Positions 61,617 through 64,000 of a stretch of 64,000 nt of DNA are shown here, one piece after another; within the stretch, counting starts at the first letter, position 1; every line of letters begins with the position of its first letter. This DNA comes from Aliidiomarina sp. Lineage in GTDB: Bacteria > Pseudomonadota > Gammaproteobacteria > Enterobacterales > Alteromonadaceae. The notes below the pieces were generated by a model that was not told where the DNA came from, ran no database searches, and saw only the letters and a list, made by a program, of their open reading frames with translations. The DNA is taken from the NCBI RefSeq assembly GCF_022565475.1, contig NZ_JAIUMR010000002.1:286398-350397 (forward strand), given 5' to 3'. Both the position numbers and the translations under genes were made by a program.

Positions 61617-61856
61617 TCACGTCGCGTAAGCTAAAACTAAACTCACGATGCCAGCAATCGCCGCCACAAAAGCCACTAATAAAATTATAAAAACAATAAT
61701 ATAAGCAAGCGGATTGCCTTGGGAAAAATCACGCCGGCGATTTGCTTCAGTTTGTACACCAAACAAAGCGGCAAGCACACTCCAGACAATGGCCCAAAGA
61801 CCCGGCTGGTTGTTTTTCTCTTCGTGCTTATTGGGCATAGACTCTTGGTGTTGCAT
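61617..61856 (-). CDS. DUF2970 family small membrane protein
   Basis: 79 residues with a hydrophilic N terminus, the DUF2970 signature WSVLAALFGVQTEANRRRDF and one C-terminal membrane helix (IIVFIILLVAFVAAIAGIVSL). Function unknown; the family is widespread in proteobacteria. It is monocistronic between prlC (convergent) and rpe (divergent). The start may be the first ATG (61856) or the seventh codon. Confidence 0.82.
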   Translation of the reverse strand: MQHQESMPNKHEEKNNQPGLWAIVWSVLAALFGVQTEANRRRDFSQGNPLAYIIVFIILLVAFVAAIAGIVSLVLAYAT

Positions 61857-62049
61857 TGTTCGTTCTTTCCTCTCGTCGGATCATTGAGGTTAATGTAGCA
61901 CCTTGAATAACAATGCACTAGTTGCGCTGATTTTTTTAAAAACACAAAGTACACCGCACGGTCCGTGCAGCTCAATTTTTTAGGTGAATCAAATGCGCTC
62001 ACTTGTTAAACTAGCCGCCGACTTTCAAATTGCAAGAAGGCTTGTGACT

Positions 62050-62727
62050 ATGCGCGAATTCTTAATTGCCCCTTCGATTCTGTCAGCCGACTTTGCCCGT
62101 TTAGGCGAAGACGTTGAAAATGTCTTGGTGGCAGGAGCGGACGTCGTGCATTTCGATGTCATGGATAACCACTTCGTACCGAACTTGACGATTGGGCCGA
62201 TGGTCTGTGATGCATTGCGCAATTACGGTATTACCGCGCCGATTGATGTGCACTTAATGGTCGAGCCGGTCGATGCACTGGTGCCGCAGTTCGCCAAGGC
62301 TGGCGCCAGTATGATCACCTTTCACCCAGAAGCTTCGGTGCATATTGACCGCACCTTGCAGTTGATTCGAGATCACGGCTGTAAATCGGGTTTAGTTTTT
62401 AACCCAGCAACGCCACTGCATTATCTCGACTACGTGATGGACAAGGTCGACATTATTTTGCTGATGTCGGTTAACCCCGGTTTCGGTGGCCAGTCTTTTA
62501 TTCCGCAGACGTTGGACAAGCTGCGCGAAGCGCGGAAGCGCATTGACGACAGTGGTTATGATATTTTATTAGAAGTCGACGGTGGTGTGAAAGTCGACAA
62601 TATTCGTGAAATTGCAGCAGCTGGTGCGGACATGTTTGTCGCGGGTTCGGCCATTTTCAATCAACCCGATTATGCCGAAGTGATTGCGCAAATGCGCGCG
62701 GAGCTGGCGGCAAGTGGTCGAAAATAA
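62050..62727 (+). CDS. rpe: Ribulose-phosphate 3-epimerase
   Basis: A 225-residue TIM-barrel enzyme of the pentose phosphate pathway that interconverts ribulose-5-phosphate and xylulose-5-phosphate. [57 protein letters not shown] and [10 protein letters not shown] contain the metal-binding His/Asp residues and the two catalytic aspartates. The ATG at 62050 fits E. coli Rpe (MKQYLIAPSI); a GTG two codons earlier is closer to AAGAAGG and cannot be excluded. In enterics gph stands between rpe and trpS; here it does not. Confidence 0.95.
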   Translation: MREFLIAPSILSADFARLGEDVENVLVAGADVVHFDVMDNHFVPNLTIGPMVCDALRNYGITAPIDVHLMVEPVDALVPQFAKAGASMITFHPEASVHIDRTLQLIRDHGCKSGLVFNPATPLHYLDYVMDKVDIILLMSVNPGFGGQSFIPQTLDKLREARKRIDDSGYDILLEVDGGVKVDNIREIAAAGADMFVAGSAIFNQPDYAEVIAQMRAELAASGRK

Positions 62728-62787
62728 TGTGAGAGCCACTGTTACAGAGCATGAGCAAAGTGAATTCTATTCATGTTCACAGTGGGT

Positions 62788-62810
62788 TAACCTGAATGAG
62801 ATTCAGGTTA
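62788..62810 (+). repeat. Hairpin in the leader of trpS
   Basis: TAACCTGAAT (62788-62797) and ATTCAGGTTA (62801-62810) form a perfect ten-pair stem with a GAG loop. No T-run follows, so it is not a classical terminator. A second possible pairing, CCACTGT with ACAGTGG, spans the bases just before it. Confidence 0.6.
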
Positions 62811-62843
62811 GATAAGAATTTGGTATTTACAGGTAGAAAAATA

Positions 62844-63848
62844 ATGAGCAAACCCGTTGTATTAAGTGGCTGTCAGCCGTCAGGGCAATTAACCATTGGT
62901 AATTACATGGGCGCATTGCGCCAGTGGGTTAATATGCAAGACAGCCATGACTGTCATTTCATGCTGGTCGACCTGCATGCGATTACTGTTCGCCAAGACC
63001 CAGTCGCCCTGCGCAATGCAACCTTGGATGGCTTAGCTCTGTATATGGCGTGTGGCTTGGATCCTGAGCGCAGTACTCTGTTTTTGCAGTCGCATGTGCC
63101 GGAACATTCCCAATTAGCGTGGGTACTGAATTGTTACACCCAAATGGGTGAGCTGAATCGTATGACTCAGTATAAAGACAAGTCACAGAAGCAAGAGTCG
63201 AATATGAATGCGGGTTTGTTTACCTACCCGGTGCTTATGGCCGCTGATATTCTATTGTATAACGCCAATGAAGTGCCGGTCGGCAATGACCAAAAGCAGC
63301 ACCTTGAGTTAGCGCGTGATGTGGCGACCCGCTTTAATAATATTTATGGCGATATCTTTGTCGTGCCAGAACCATTTATTCCGCAGCACGGTGCGCGAAT
63401 TATGAGTTTGCAGGACCCAACCAAGAAGATGTCGAAGTCGGACGACAACGCCAATAACTTTATTGGTTTGCTCGAAGAGCCGAAGAAAATCGCCAAGAAA
63501 ATTAAACGCGCAGTGACCGATTCAGACGAGCAAGCGCGGATTTACTTTAACCCTGAAGAAAAGCCGGGCGTGTCAAATTTATTGACGCTATTAGCGGGCG
63601 CAACCGGCCGCAGCATTGATGACTTAGTACCTGAGTATGAAGGTAAAATGTACGGTCACTTAAAAGGGGACGTGGCTGATGCGGTGGTGGCATTTTTGGA
63701 GCCAATGCAAGCGCGCTTCCATGAAATACGGGCAGACGAAGCCATGATGGATGCGGTATTGGCAAAAGGGGCTATGAAGGCTCGTGAAGTGGCTGCTGAC
63801 ACTGTCCGACGCGTGTATGACGCGGTGGGCTTTGTGTTACCACGCTAA
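62844..63848 (+). CDS. trpS: Tryptophanyl-tRNA synthetase
   Basis: A 334-residue class I synthetase that charges tRNA-Trp. The HIGH-like motif reads TIGNYMGAL near residue 17 and the KMSKS motif is KKMSKSDDN near 195. [28 protein letters not shown] and [12 protein letters not shown] follow the E. coli enzyme (334 residues). The ATG at 62844 matches homologues; a longer in-frame start at 62796 overlaps the upstream hairpin. It is 116 bases after rpe. Confidence 0.96.
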   Translation: MSKPVVLSGCQPSGQLTIGNYMGALRQWVNMQDSHDCHFMLVDLHAITVRQDPVALRNATLDGLALYMACGLDPERSTLFLQSHVPEHSQLAWVLNCYTQMGELNRMTQYKDKSQKQESNMNAGLFTYPVLMAADILLYNANEVPVGNDQKQHLELARDVATRFNNIYGDIFVVPEPFIPQHGARIMSLQDPTKKMSKSDDNANNFIGLLEEPKKIAKKIKRAVTDSDEQARIYFNPEEKPGVSNLLTLLAGATGRSIDDLVPEYEGKMYGHLKGDVADAVVAFLEPMQARFHEIRADEAMMDAVLAKGAMKAREVAADTVRRVYDAVGFVLPR

Positions 63849-63878
63849 CATTTATTAGAAAGCCACCGTCAGGGTGTA

Positions 63879-63910
63879 ATGCCAGTCAGTTAAGCTGACT
63901 GGCATTTTTT
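63879..63910 (+). terminator. Intrinsic terminator after trpS
   Basis: ATGCCAGTCAG (63879-63889) pairs with CTGACTGGCAT (63895-63905) around a five-base loop, followed by a run of six T. The last 90 bases of the window hold nothing I recognise. Confidence 0.92.
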
Positions 63911-64000
63911 CTTTTAAGGGGGTATTTCCTTGTTTTCGGCTTCACCCACCTCGGATAACATCTATCCTCGCGGCGTTCCGGTAGTTTAAAGTACCCCATC

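Overview
The window is a chromosomal segment of a gammaproteobacterium. Gene order such as gppA-rhlB with divergent trxA-rho and then ubiD-fre matches enteric and Alteromonadales chromosomes. The many TonB-dependent receptors, peptidases and c-di-GMP enzymes point to a marine heterotroph of the Idiomarina/Pseudidiomarina kind. This placement is inferred from protein similarity I recall, not from a search. I saw no rRNA, tRNA, insertion sequence, prophage or CRISPR array.

Layout. At 1-14.5 kb lie a truncated secreted-protein gene, tatD, a 7TM diguanylate cyclase, hemB, gppA-rhlB, trxA, rho with an overlapping upstream leader ORF, ubiD-fre, and a two-gene signalling unit of a periplasmic-binding lipoprotein and a PAS-GGDEF-EAL protein. 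At 14.5-22.2 kb is the most distinctive block: an isoaspartyl dipeptidase, a YfcC-type permease and a TonB-dependent receptor on the minus strand, divergent from a secreted cyanophycinase. I read it as a complete route for scavenging extracellular cyanophycin: cut the polymer outside, import beta-Asp-Arg across both membranes, and hydrolyse it to Asp and Arg. At 22.2-26.4 kb a TPP riboswitch precedes a thiamine salvage operon (outer-membrane receptor, YkoF-like thiamine-binding protein, PnuT-type permease, APH-fold kinase).

At 26.5-42.4 kb come an MFS transporter, trhO, dps, an extracellular nuclease overlapping pheA, uridine kinase with a NupC permease, a lone mlaC, a beta-barrel protein, glutathione reductase, a cyanophycin-synthetase-like ATP-grasp protein and katG. 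At 42.6-50.4 kb are a BlaI/M56 pair in which the M56 protein carries a TonB C-terminal domain, with two clear BlaI operators, a divergent Sel1/TonB_C protein, a lipoprotein serine hydrolase, a DsbG-like protein, a DUF2165 protein, a chloramphenicol-acetyltransferase-family protein and a YeeN-type YebC regulator. At 50.6-64 kb are a YkgJ-like protein, two paralogous TPR-GGDEF cyclases flanking an MscS channel, a DPP-IV-like lipoprotein peptidase, oligopeptidase A, a DUF2970 protein, rpe and trpS.

Themes. Four c-di-GMP proteins lie in the window; two of the three full GGEEF cyclases keep the inhibitory RxxD site and one does not. Peptide and nutrient scavenging is strong (cyanophycinase, isoaspartyl dipeptidase, DPP-IV, oligopeptidase A, extracellular nuclease, nucleoside and thiamine uptake). 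Genes are tightly packed: several 4-base ATGA overlaps join same-strand pairs and three convergent pairs overlap at their stop codons.
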